This document shows positions 7,037-14,077 of a stretch of DNA of 15,633 bases, in pieces; within the stretch, counting starts at the first letter, position 1, and each line of letters opens with the position of its first letter. The position numbers were made by a program, and so were the translations under genes. The stretch covers positions 1 through 15,633 of the forward strand of contig JAEWIW010000200.1 in the NCBI GenBank assembly GCA_023386855.1. The letters are read 5' to 3'. The stretch comes from Bacteroidota bacterium. Lineage in GTDB: Bacteria; Bacteroidota; Bacteroidia; Chitinophagales; Chitinophagaceae. The notes beneath the pieces are model-generated. The model was given only the letters and a program-made list of their open reading frames with translations, did no database searches and was not told the origin of the DNA.

Positions 7037-8280
7037 AATTGTAAGGGTTTCATATGTGGTTTGGAATCATACAGGTCAATGGGTGTCATGCCAGGTATTA
7101 CCTTTTCGGCTTTGTCGAGCAGTGATACCATAAAACTCCGGAAAAGCATCATCACTGTTGGATTCCTTTCCACGATCATGGAATAAAGGCTCACCGGGCG
7201 ATAGGGAATATCACCGATCCTGTTCCTGTCAAGATCATAGCCATCATATTTATCCCAGTAGTTGCCGTCAAAATTATTCAGCACCAGTGAACCATTGGTT
7301 GCCACATCAAAGGTATTGGCAATAAAATTGTTTTCGTTTATGGAGTTATCATTACAGCTGGCCTGGACCTGCAGTGCCCAGCCATTATTTAAAAATTTAT
7401 TCCGGATCACTTTTATGCGATTGGTGCCTTCCATATGAATACCACTGGTATTGCGAAGAAAACTGTTGCCTTCTATATGGCTATCAGAGATCTCTTTCAG
7501 CAAAATACCATATGCAGCGCCTCCCCAGTTATCGGAAAAGGTATTACCAATCATCGTTACACCATGCGAATACATCACTGCAACCCCTGCCCCATTATTA
7601 CGAAAAATGTTTTTGTAATAACCATTATTGTGAGAGAACATGAAATGCAATCCATAACGTACATTGTTATGGCTGTTATTCGACTGGATGGTTGAATTGG
7701 TTACAAATTCAAAATAGATACCATCGCGATGCCCCGATATATCATTGTTCTGGATGCGCATACGGTCGCTCCTCCAGCAATGAATACCATTTGCAGAATT
7801 GATCTCATCCTTTGCTTTTGAACGCAGTTGGTTGCCTATAATAATGCAGTTATCGGAATGGCTGCTATAGATACCGAAAAAAGTATCGAATAACCGGTTA
7901 TTTTTTACCGTTACAAAACTGGCATTGTTGATACGGATGGCCGCAATATCATTGAAGCTGGAATAACCACCATGTATAACCGAAAATCCTTCAAGCACAA
8001 TTCCATTGGCAGTAAGCAGGAATATCTCATATTTTCTTTCTCCATCAACAGTTGGATAATCAACACCCTTCAGGTATAGCTTTTTATTTACCTGTATGGT
8101 CTTTTCACGATACAAGCCACTATATACCAATATCGTATCGCCTGCAGAAGCCTGGTCTACCGCTTTTTGGATAGAAGACAGTGGTCCTTCTTTCCGGACC
8201 TCCCAGGTTTTTGCAAATGAAACCATATGGCACAACAGGCCGGCAAGTACAAACAGTATACTTTTTTTGATATCCATCAT
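7033..8280 (-). CDS. nosD: NosD periplasmic copper-centre maturation protein
   Basis: A periplasmic parallel beta-helix (CASH-domain) protein that works with NosFY and NosL in building the copper sites of NosZ. The 415-residue product has a Sec signal peptide (KKSILFVLAGLLCHMVSFA, cleavage likely near residue 24), then WEVRKEGPLSSIQKAVDQASAGDTI, which is typical of the NosD/right-handed beta-helix start, and many short repeats of the type N-x-F-x-x-N-x-x-G-I. The C-terminal part includes FDGNYWDKYDGYDLDRNRIGDIPYRP, the NosD signature end. Two adjacent ATGs (8280 and 8277) are both possible starts. It lies 54 nt downstream of the NosL fusion and overlaps nosF by 4 nt. Confidence 0.93.
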   Translation of the reverse strand: MMDIKKSILFVLAGLLCHMVSFAKTWEVRKEGPLSSIQKAVDQASAGDTILVYSGLYREKTIQVNKKLYLKGVDYPTVDGERKYEIFLLTANGIVLEGFSVIHGGYSSFNDIAAIRINNASFVTVKNNRLFDTFFGIYSSHSDNCIIIGNQLRSKAKDEINSANGIHCWRSDRMRIQNNDISGHRDGIYFEFVTNSTIQSNNSHNNVRYGLHFMFSHNNGYYKNIFRNNGAGVAVMYSHGVTMIGNTFSDNWGGAAYGILLKEISDSHIEGNSFLRNTSGIHMEGTNRIKVIRNKFLNNGWALQVQASCNDNSINENNFIANTFDVATNGSLVLNNFDGNYWDKYDGYDLDRNRIGDIPYRPVSLYSMIVERNPTVMMLFRSFMVSLLDKAEKVIPGMTPIDLYDSKPHMKPLQL

Positions 8281-8334
8281 GATCAGTCGTTCATCAACAA
8301 TAAAGTTCCGCTATTTCATCCAGATGGCCTGAGA

Positions 8335-9345
8335 CTATTGAATGATTTCACCCCAGTTCACTTCAACGCCGGGATATTCCTGGAGAAATTTATTCAGCGA
8401 TTCTTTGGAAGAGAACCCCGCAATATTAGAGCCCATCGGGCTTCTGAAGGTTTCCGATTTCCAGAAGATCATATTTTCTTTTTCAAGAAGATTACCATTT
8501 TCGAAGTCAGTAACATAAATGCTGGCATCCTTTGCAGTTTCAGCATTTGCTTTTGTATATGCTGCCAGGCAATGCAGATCGTCAAATACATATACTTTTC
8601 CTTTAGCAGTAACGAGTTCAGCGCCGAATTTTTTATCACTCACCGTCATTTTACAAAAGCTGCAGGCATCCTGTCCAACCTTAATTTCACGTGGCCCCGA
8701 CTGGCAGCTTACCATGAACATGGCGGCGATCATTACAGCAACTGTTTTATAGGATTTTTTTATGTGCATGGTCCTGAAGTTCCTGATCTCCATGATAATT
8801 CCGAATAACAATATTGCTCCTACACCAAGGAAGATAAATCCTCCACTATCCGGGATGGAATATGCGCCAAAATTGAGCAATTGTTTAAATCCAAGTATAG
8901 GAGGCTGGTAACTCATTCCTGGCACCTGGATGGGGGCTGTTGGATCAAGGTTATGACCATAGTTATAATTCCAGCGGTAAAAATCAACAATGGAAACTAT
9001 ACCAAATAATATAAAGAAACCGGCCCAGGTAAAATAAAACCATTTGCGGTTAATGAGTACGGTAAGCAGACCAAATAATGACAGCGCTGCGATGATATAA
9101 GGTAGTACAGTGAATTCAATAAAATCTTCCGTATGAAGTGTCCTCATACCAATATAGTGATTCAATCCATTGATCACGGCTACATCGCCCGCGAGTTCAT
9201 TTGAATAAATTTTTAGCACCAGTCCCTCGGGGTATTGAGGAGCATCCAGTTCTATCCGCCAGATGGGAAGAAAGATTACGGCGATCAGCGAAAGTGCGGC
9301 AACCAGGGATAGGATTCTGATAAGTGGAGACAACCGATTATTCAT
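8335..9345 (-). CDS. nosL: Fusion of a Bacteroidetes four- to five-helix membrane protein with the NosL copper chaperone
   Basis: A 336-residue product with two parts. Residues ~1-190 form a polytopic membrane protein: a first helix, then a periplasmic-type IELDAPQYPEGLVLKIY and GDVAVINGLNHYIGM stretch, then about four more helices. Residues 193-336 are NosL: a lipoprotein-like signal (MHIKKSYKTVAVMIAAMFMVSC, lipobox Cys C214), the Cu(I)-binding CSFCKM motif (C228, C231, M233), VYVFDDLHC, SIYVTDFENGN and SPMGSNIAGF. NosL delivers copper to NosZ. There is no stop or frameshift between the halves. ATG at 9345 was preferred over 9408, which adds 21 residues overlapping a hairpin. An internal ATG at 8769 could give separate NosL of 144 residues. 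It lies between nosZ and nosD. Confidence 0.85.
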   Translation of the reverse strand: MNNRLSPLIRILSLVAALSLIAVIFLPIWRIELDAPQYPEGLVLKIYSNELAGDVAVINGLNHYIGMRTLHTEDFIEFTVLPYIIAALSLFGLLTVLINRKWFYFTWAGFFILFGIVSIVDFYRWNYNYGHNLDPTAPIQVPGMSYQPPILGFKQLLNFGAYSIPDSGGFIFLGVGAILLFGIIMEIRNFRTMHIKKSYKTVAVMIAAMFMVSCQSGPREIKVGQDACSFCKMTVSDKKFGAELVTAKGKVYVFDDLHCLAAYTKANAETAKDASIYVTDFENGNLLEKENMIFWKSETFRSPMGSNIAGFSSKESLNKFLQEYPGVEVNWGEIIQ

Positions 9346-9364
9346 GATATAGAATTGAAATGAA

Positions 9365-9411
9365 AAGGTGCATGCTGTAATCCAGGTATGACCCTGGGCA
9401 GCATACACCTT
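9365..9411 (-). terminator. Long hairpin between nosZ and the NosL-fusion gene
   Basis: The arms AAGGTGcATGCTG (9365-9377) and CAGCATaCACCTT (9399-9411) pair over 12 bp with one mismatch. A nested CCAGG/CCTGG stem sits in the loop. On the minus strand it begins 8 nt after the nosZ stop, is followed by a loosely T-rich stretch (TTTTCATTTC), and ends about 20 nt before the downstream ATG. It could be a partial terminator that sets the NosZ to NosL/D/F/Y ratio, or a 3'-end stabiliser of nosZ mRNA. The sequence does not decide which. Confidence 0.6.
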
Positions 9412-9419
9412 CTTAATGA

Positions 9420-11423
9420 TTATTTAGCCGGAGCAGGAGCTGCATTACCAGTTGAGTCAGCAGGGTTTTTACCCAGGCTGAAAGTCAATGGTGTATTGCT
9501 TCCTGCAGGAGATACGCGAACATAGCCAGACATTTCCTGGTGCAATGCACTACAGAAGTCGGTACAATAGATCGGGAAAACTCCTACCCTGTCAGGAACC
9601 CATTTCAGGGTTTGTGTTTCACCAGGCATGATGAGCAGTTCGGCATTCAATGCACCTTTAACTGCGAACCCATGGGGTACGTCCCAGTCCTGTTCAAGGT
9701 TAGTGATGTGGAAATATACTTCATCACCCATTTTAACACCTTCGATATTGTCGGGAGCAAAGTGTGAACGGATGGCAGTAGCATAAACATGCACTTTATT
9801 TCCTTCGCGTACCACTTTGGCTTCTTTCTCACCATTGGTTTTATATGGGTTCTGGTTTTCGTCGATCTTATAGATCTTCTGTGAATTCTTACTGATCAGG
9901 TCGGCCTGTACTGCCTGTGCATAGTGTGGCTCACCAATAGTGGGGAAGTCGAGCAGCAGTTGCATCTTATCTCCACTGATATCGAAAAGCTGTGCACTCT
10001 GTGCCAGTTCAGGACCAGTAGGCAGGTAACGATCCTTGGTAATCTTGTTGTAAGCAACAAGGTATTTATCAGAAGGCTTGCGGCTATCGCCACCAGGAAT
10101 CATCAGGTGACCAATTGAATAATAAGTTGGAACACGGTCAAGAACTTTCAGGTCCTTGATATTCCATTTCACCACTTCGGATGATACAAAGAATGAAGTA
10201 TATGCATTACCTCTTGCATCAAACTCTGTGTGTAAGGGTCCGAGACCTGGCTTTTTCACTTCACCATGAAGGGCCGCTTCGTACTTGATTACAGGCAATC
10301 CTTCGTATTCACCATCAAATGCTTTATCAGCAATGGCTTTCTGGAACTTGGTGAAAGAGAATACAGGGATAAGAGCAGCAAGTTTACCACTACCTACAAT
10401 GTATTCACCTGTAGGATCAACGTCGCAACCATGTGGAGATTTAGGACAGGGGATCATGTACACCATATCCTTCAATTCATTCGGATCAAGCACCAGCACT
10501 TCCTTACGGATAGTTGATGTTGAAGTATGTGTTTTATCATCATACTTGTTGTTGGCATATTCTACAGGAACTCTCTTTCCTTTACCCTGTGCGATATATT
10601 CTTCTGCTTTCTTCCAGTTCACTGCCATGATAAAATCTTTATCACGCTGTGAAGCGTTCACTTCAAGAAGGCTGTTAGCCTGCTCTGTGTTATAGGTTGA
10701 GAAGAAGAACCATCCATGGCTTGGGCCTTTACCGGCATGGCTGAGGTCGAAGTTAACACCAGGAAGCAGGATCTGGAATGCGATATCCATAGCACCACTG
10801 TTCTGGTCAACTTTTACAAAGCTTACAGTTCCTTTAAAATTTTTCTTGTAAGAAGAAATGGGAACATCCTCGTTACCACCAATAGGGATACTGAACCTTG
10901 TTCCGGCGATCACATATTCAGTGTTCATGGTAATGAACGGTGAAGAGTGGTTACCAGCACTGTTGGGTAATTCAAGGATTTCTGCAGTACGAAAAGTTTT
11001 CAGGTCGATACGTGCAAGGCGGGGAGTATTGTTACCATTAACAAACACCCATCTTCCATCGATCTCACCATTGGTCTGTGATAATTGTACGTGGTGAAGA
11101 TCATCCCAGGGAACATTACCATGAGAAGTATTCAGCATTGCTTTTGTTTCCTCGCTGTATCCATAACCCTTTTCAGGATCTACAGAAAACACAGGAATTA
11201 CTTTGAGCAACCTGCCTGATGGAAGACCATACACAGACAGTTGACCACTAAATCCACCGGAAACAAAATTGTAATACTCATCGTATTTACCCGGTGCCAC
11301 GTAAGTTTTTTGGGCAGCATCGCCAGAAACGGCTCCTGCAGCATTCCTCGGTCGGCACGAGGTATACGAAATCGCAAGGGTGCAAATCGACAGCCCCCAT
11401 AAGATCTGTTTAACTGCTTTCAT
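9420..11423 (-). CDS. nosZ: Clade II (Sec-type) nitrous oxide reductase
   Basis: Reduces N2O to N2 at a CuZ centre in a seven-bladed propeller, with electrons entering through a CuA cupredoxin domain. The 667-residue protein has a Sec-type N-terminus with no twin-arginine motif, ending ISYTSC (C23), so it may be a lipoprotein with an unusual lipobox. Propeller motifs that carry CuZ histidines are seen: DDLHHVQLSQTNG, DLSHAGKGPSHGW, PKSPHGCDVDPTGEYIVGSGK, LGPLHTEFDARGNAYTS, and GEPHYAQ. The CuA site is complete: H584 in DVPHGF, then C620, C624, H628 and M631 in CTDFCSALHQEM. That last motif and the Sec signal mark clade II. It follows the cytochrome gene by 33 nt. Confidence 0.97.
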   Translation of the reverse strand: MKAVKQILWGLSICTLAISYTSCRPRNAAGAVSGDAAQKTYVAPGKYDEYYNFVSGGFSGQLSVYGLPSGRLLKVIPVFSVDPEKGYGYSEETKAMLNTSHGNVPWDDLHHVQLSQTNGEIDGRWVFVNGNNTPRLARIDLKTFRTAEILELPNSAGNHSSPFITMNTEYVIAGTRFSIPIGGNEDVPISSYKKNFKGTVSFVKVDQNSGAMDIAFQILLPGVNFDLSHAGKGPSHGWFFFSTYNTEQANSLLEVNASQRDKDFIMAVNWKKAEEYIAQGKGKRVPVEYANNKYDDKTHTSTSTIRKEVLVLDPNELKDMVYMIPCPKSPHGCDVDPTGEYIVGSGKLAALIPVFSFTKFQKAIADKAFDGEYEGLPVIKYEAALHGEVKKPGLGPLHTEFDARGNAYTSFFVSSEVVKWNIKDLKVLDRVPTYYSIGHLMIPGGDSRKPSDKYLVAYNKITKDRYLPTGPELAQSAQLFDISGDKMQLLLDFPTIGEPHYAQAVQADLISKNSQKIYKIDENQNPYKTNGEKEAKVVREGNKVHVYATAIRSHFAPDNIEGVKMGDEVYFHITNLEQDWDVPHGFAVKGALNAELLIMPGETQTLKWVPDRVGVFPIYCTDFCSALHQEMSGYVRVSPAGSNTPLTFSLGKNPADSTGNAAPAPAK

Positions 11424-11456
11424 TAATTGTGATTTTATTGTTTGAAGAAGTTTTAA

Positions 11457-11930
11457 TTATTTAACGCCATCGTTCTTACGCATGAATTCATAAATGTTCA
11501 TGGCATCATCATCGGTAAGATTCTGGTTAGGCATACGTACAAGGCATATCTCGAGCATAGCCTGTGCTTTAGGATCCTTGTCGAGCATTTCATCAACATT
11601 GGTTACGAAATTCAGGATCCATTCGGGTTTATGACGCTGGGTAACCCCTTTCCATCCGGGTCCTACCAGTTTTTCATCAGAAAGCTTATGGCAGGAACTA
11701 CATTTAACATCAAATATTTTTTGACCTGCTTCTGCTTTCGCAGCATCCAGGGTAGGGCTTACTTCTACATTAGTAAACTTACCTGAACCTCTTTCGGGAT
11801 CGTAGGAAGGATTTTCGGTGGAAGTTGCAGATTCTGTGGTAGCGCTTTCAGCCTGGTCATTTTTTGAACTGTTATCTGAGCAGGCATATATCGCAGCGCA
11901 GATCACCGCAATGAGAACAATTTTTTTCAT
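11457..11930 (-). CDS. c-type cytochrome lipoprotein, probable electron donor to NosZ
   Basis: A 157-residue monoheme class I cytochrome c. The N-terminus MKKIVLIAVICAAIYAC is a lipoprotein signal with C17 as the likely lipidated cysteine. A Ser/Thr/Glu/Asn-rich linker of about 40 residues follows, then the heme domain: CSSCH at residues 77-81 (C77, C80, H81), a VGPGWKGV loop, and a probable axial Met at M133 in VRMPNQNL, ending with the DDDAMNIYEFM helix. Small cytochromes like this occur in clade II nos clusters and are thought to deliver electrons to NosZ; that role is inferred from position here. First gene of the nos operon, facing the regulator gene across a 272-bp divergent region. Confidence 0.92.
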   Translation of the reverse strand: MKKIVLIAVICAAIYACSDNSSKNDQAESATTESATSTENPSYDPERGSGKFTNVEVSPTLDAAKAEAGQKIFDVKCSSCHKLSDEKLVGPGWKGVTQRHKPEWILNFVTNVDEMLDKDPKAQAMLEICLVRMPNQNLTDDDAMNIYEFMRKNDGVK

Positions 11931-11968
11931 GTTTTGAGTTAGATTTTGTGAGAAATGATTTGCAAGAT

Positions 11969-11976
11969 TAAAGGTA
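11969..11976 (-). promoter_or_regulatory. -7 box candidate of the nos operon
   Basis: TACCTTTA on the minus strand is one base off TAnnTTTG and lies 39 nt upstream of the cytochrome start. The upstream palindrome (centre 11999.5) would then lie some 35-40 bp before the start of transcription, overlapping the -33 region, as expected of a class II Crp/Fnr activator site. The exact start site is not known. Confidence 0.45.
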
Positions 11977-11991
11977 GAATGGTTTATAATC

Positions 11992-12007
11992 TATGATTTC
12001 AATCATA
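11992..12007. promoter_or_regulatory. FNR-like operator, nos-proximal: TATGATTTCAATCATA
   Basis: A perfect 6-4-6 inverted repeat, TATGAT-TTCA-ATCATA. It has the same geometry as the E. coli FNR box TTGAT-N4-ATCAA but with ATGAT half-sites. It lies about 62 nt upstream of the cytochrome/nosZ operon start and is repeated with identical half-sites 135 bp away next to the regulator gene. Confidence 0.72.
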
Positions 12008-12126
12008 CATACATTTTTTAATTCAGGTTGCACCAGAAAAGCCTGTAAACAAAGGATTTTGAAATTAAATAATTTTTACAGCCGCCACAATACTCATTAA
12101 TACATCGAATATCTAAATAAAACTCT

Positions 12127-12142
12127 TATGATAAAAATCATA
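12127..12142. promoter_or_regulatory. FNR-like operator, regulator-proximal: TATGATAAAAATCATA
   Basis: A second perfect 6-4-6 inverted repeat with the same half-site TATGAT and a different N4 (AAAA). Its centre (12134.5) is about 68 nt upstream of the regulator start codon and about 45 bp upstream of the TATCTTTG box. Recurrence of the same half-site with a changed spacer argues for protein binding rather than chance or RNA structure. Confidence 0.7.
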
Positions 12143-12176
12143 TTTGGTCAAAATTCAAAGACCTGTTCGCAGGCAG

Positions 12177-12184
12177 TATCTTTG
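12177..12184 (+). promoter_or_regulatory. -7 box of the Crp/Fnr regulator gene
   Basis: TATCTTTG matches TAnnTTTG exactly and ends 18 nt before the ATG at 12203. No TTTG stands at the usual -33 spacing (one at 12143-12146 is too far), which fits a promoter that depends on an activator bound upstream at 12127-12142. Confidence 0.55.
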
Positions 12185-12202
12185 CTCACTTAATACCCGA
12201 TT

Positions 12203-12796
12203 ATGATCGATACAGATCTTTTACTATGCTGGGGGGCCATACACAAAAACATAGCCAGGGGGCAGGTGATTTTTCATGAAGAAGATGATCCTTTATTTTA
12301 TTACCAGGTGGAATCCGGTAAGGTTAAAATGGTCAATGGCAATGATGAAGGAAAGGAATTCATCCAGGGATTTTTTACTGCCGGTGAAAGTTTTGGTGAA
12401 CCACCATTGTTTGATGGCGGCCGGTATCCTGCTGCTGCCGTAGCGGATGAAGATTCCATCCTGCTGCGCCTGAATAAGGATGCCTTTATACAGTTGCTGA
12501 AAGAACATGCCGACATTCATTTCAGGTTTACAAAGTTGCTGGCTACGCGGCTCAGGTTCAAATCGATCGTGTCGAAGGAAATATCCTGTTATGGCCCTGA
12601 ACATCGCATTCTTACGCTGATCCAGCACTATAAACGAAGGGATCCCCTGGCTGAAAAAGGATTGTATAAAGTGAACCTTACCCGGCAGGAGATCGCTGAT
12701 ATGACAGGCCTCAGGGTTGAAACTGTGATCAGGGCACTCCGTCATTTACACGACAAGGGGAATGTCCACATTGAAAGAGGTAAAGTATATTGTTAA
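12203..12796 (+). CDS. Crp/Fnr-family transcriptional regulator, no FNR-type Fe-S cysteines
   Basis: A 197-residue regulator with an N-terminal cyclic-nucleotide-binding-type beta barrel (GQVIFHEEDDPLFYYQVESGKVKMV, then GESFGEPPLFDGGRYPAAAVA), a dimer helix, and a C-terminal HTH (LTRQEIADMTGLRVETVIRA, residues 159-178). The recognition helix has E173 and R177 at the positions of FNR E209 and R213, but I176 where FNR has S212. Only three cysteines are seen (C9, one near 128, C197), not the clustered set that binds 4Fe-4S in FNR, so it may sense NO through heme, or another signal. The divergent nos operon and paired palindromes make it the likely nos regulator. A protein of the Dnr/NnrR functional type is possible but unproven. 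Confidence 0.9.
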   Translation: MIDTDLLLCWGAIHKNIARGQVIFHEEDDPLFYYQVESGKVKMVNGNDEGKEFIQGFFTAGESFGEPPLFDGGRYPAAAVADEDSILLRLNKDAFIQLLKEHADIHFRFTKLLATRLRFKSIVSKEISCYGPEHRILTLIQHYKRRDPLAEKGLYKVNLTRQEIADMTGLRVETVIRALRHLHDKGNVHIERGKVYC

Positions 12797-12809
12797 TGCT
12801 TAAGTATAA

Positions 12810-12825
12810 ATCCAGTATTCTGGAT
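12810..12825. promoter_or_regulatory. Perfect 6-4-6 palindrome ATCCAGTATTCTGGAT
   Basis: The inverted repeat ATCCAG-TATT-CTGGAT lies in the 54-nt gap between the regulator gene and the next gene, 25 nt before the ATG at 12851. Its half-site differs from the two nos operators. It could be an operator for a second factor or a small RNA hairpin near the ribosome-binding region. Confidence 0.4.
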
Positions 12826-12850
12826 CGATTAATTGGAAATAAGCTGTACT

Positions 12851-14077
12851 ATGAATGATTTCTTCAGGAAATGGGCGCATGCAGCCCTGTTCAACTTCAT
12901 GCTGGTAGCCACCGCTGGTGTTTTATTGAGGTACAAGATCCTTTTCCCTTTTCCTTTAGTGGATCATAAAAATCTTTTGCATGCCCATTCACATTTTGCC
13001 TTCAGTGGCTGGGTATCTCTCGCACTTTGTACAGCCATGGTATCAGTTATCCATAGTTATACGCCGGTATCTTTTTCAAGATACAGGAAGCTGTTCTATT
13101 TTTCCCAGGTGGCATCATTCGGGATGCTGTTTACTTTTCCGTTCATGGGATATGCACCTGCAAGCATTGCTTTTTCTACCCTTTATATTATTTTCTCTTA
13201 CCTGTTTACCTATTATGCATGGAAGGATTTAAACCACTCGTCGGTACCGGCACTGATACAGAAATGGTTTAAAAGCGGGATGATACTATGGGTAATATCT
13301 TCACTGGGGGCATTTGCCCTGGCATTTCAAATGGCCACCCATACCGGTTCGCAGCCTATGCATATTGGTTCAATTTATTTCTTCCTGCATTTCCAGTATA
13401 ATGGATGGTTCTTATTTGCTATTGCAGGACTTTTCTTCCATAAGTTACTGAGAACGGGTATAGATGACCGTTATTTCAACCGGATCTTCCAGTTACTCAT
13501 TAGTGCAGTAGTTCCAGCATTCCTGCTTTCTACCTTATGGATGAAAATTTCGGTCGTAATTTATGGATTGGCCATTACAGGGGCCATATTACAATTGATT
13601 GCTCTATATTATTTGTGGAGAATATTTCCCACAATCAGGCAGCACCTCAACCTGGGAAGGGTTCCCGTAGTGAAGTTGTTATGGGGCCTGGCCATGATAG
13701 CAGTAGTTCTAAAGTTCATTTTCCAGGCTGTTTCTACCATACCGGCATTAAGTCACCTCGCCTTTGGATTCAGGCCCATTGTAATTGGGTTCCTTCACCT
13801 GATCCTACTTGGTTTTGTAAGCCTGTTCCTAATCGGGTACCTATATGAAGAAAAGTTTTTTGTTTTTAACAGGGTGCAGAAAACAGGCATATATATGCTG
13901 ATCACCGGTGTACTTCTCAATGAAGCCGTATTATTCATACAGGGAATAGCTGCAATGGATTACAATGCGGTTCCCTATTCCAATCATATGTTACTGGTTA
14001 TTGCCTTTCTCCTGTTCCTAAGCCTTGCGGTGCTTGCATTATCAGCGAAACATCATAAAAAAATTCCTGTTACTTGA
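12851..14077 (+). CDS. 12-helix His-rich membrane protein resembling heme-copper oxidase subunit I / NnrS-type proteins
   Basis: A 408-residue polytopic protein with about 12 predicted helices. Start ATG at 12851; an in-frame TTG at 12833 is less likely. Helix 2 begins LLHAHSHFAFSGW (H44, H46, H48); around helix 6 are ATHTGSQPMHIG and FFLHFQYNGWF (H164, H171, H180); helix 10 has FLHLILLG. Twelve helices with histidines in helices 2, 6 and 10 recall heme-copper oxidase subunit I, but helix 7 (LLISAVVPAFLLS) has no histidine for a CuB site, so oxidase activity is unlikely. I recall similar unannotated proteins in Bacteroidetes with LLHAHSH and HFQ-NGWF motifs. It follows the Crp/Fnr gene by 54 nt. 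Role unproven; heme binding or NO handling is an inference. Confidence 0.82.
   Translation: MNDFFRKWAHAALFNFMLVATAGVLLRYKILFPFPLVDHKNLLHAHSHFAFSGWVSLALCTAMVSVIHSYTPVSFSRYRKLFYFSQVASFGMLFTFPFMGYAPASIAFSTLYIIFSYLFTYYAWKDLNHSSVPALIQKWFKSGMILWVISSLGAFALAFQMATHTGSQPMHIGSIYFFLHFQYNGWFLFAIAGLFFHKLLRTGIDDRYFNRIFQLLISAVVPAFLLSTLWMKISVVIYGLAITGAILQLIALYYLWRIFPTIRQHLNLGRVPVVKLLWGLAMIAVVLKFIFQAVSTIPALSHLAFGFRPIVIGFLHLILLGFVSLFLIGYLYEEKFFVFNRVQKTGIYMLITGVLLNEAVLFIQGIAAMDYNAVPYSNHMLLVIAFLLFLSLAVLALSAKHHKKIPVT

Noticed and set aside
8276..8283. ATCATGAT palindrome at the nosD start
   Set aside because: It has the half-site letters of the nos operators but no 4-nt spacer and lies across start codons inside the operon, so it is probably chance.
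9346..9408. Longer start for the NosL-fusion gene at 9408
   Set aside because: The added residues come from the intergenic hairpin and do not look like a signal or membrane segment; ATG at 9345 leads directly into the first membrane helix.
12293..12745. 150-codon minus-strand open frame
   Set aside because: Shadow of the Crp/Fnr gene, which has clear sensor and HTH motifs.
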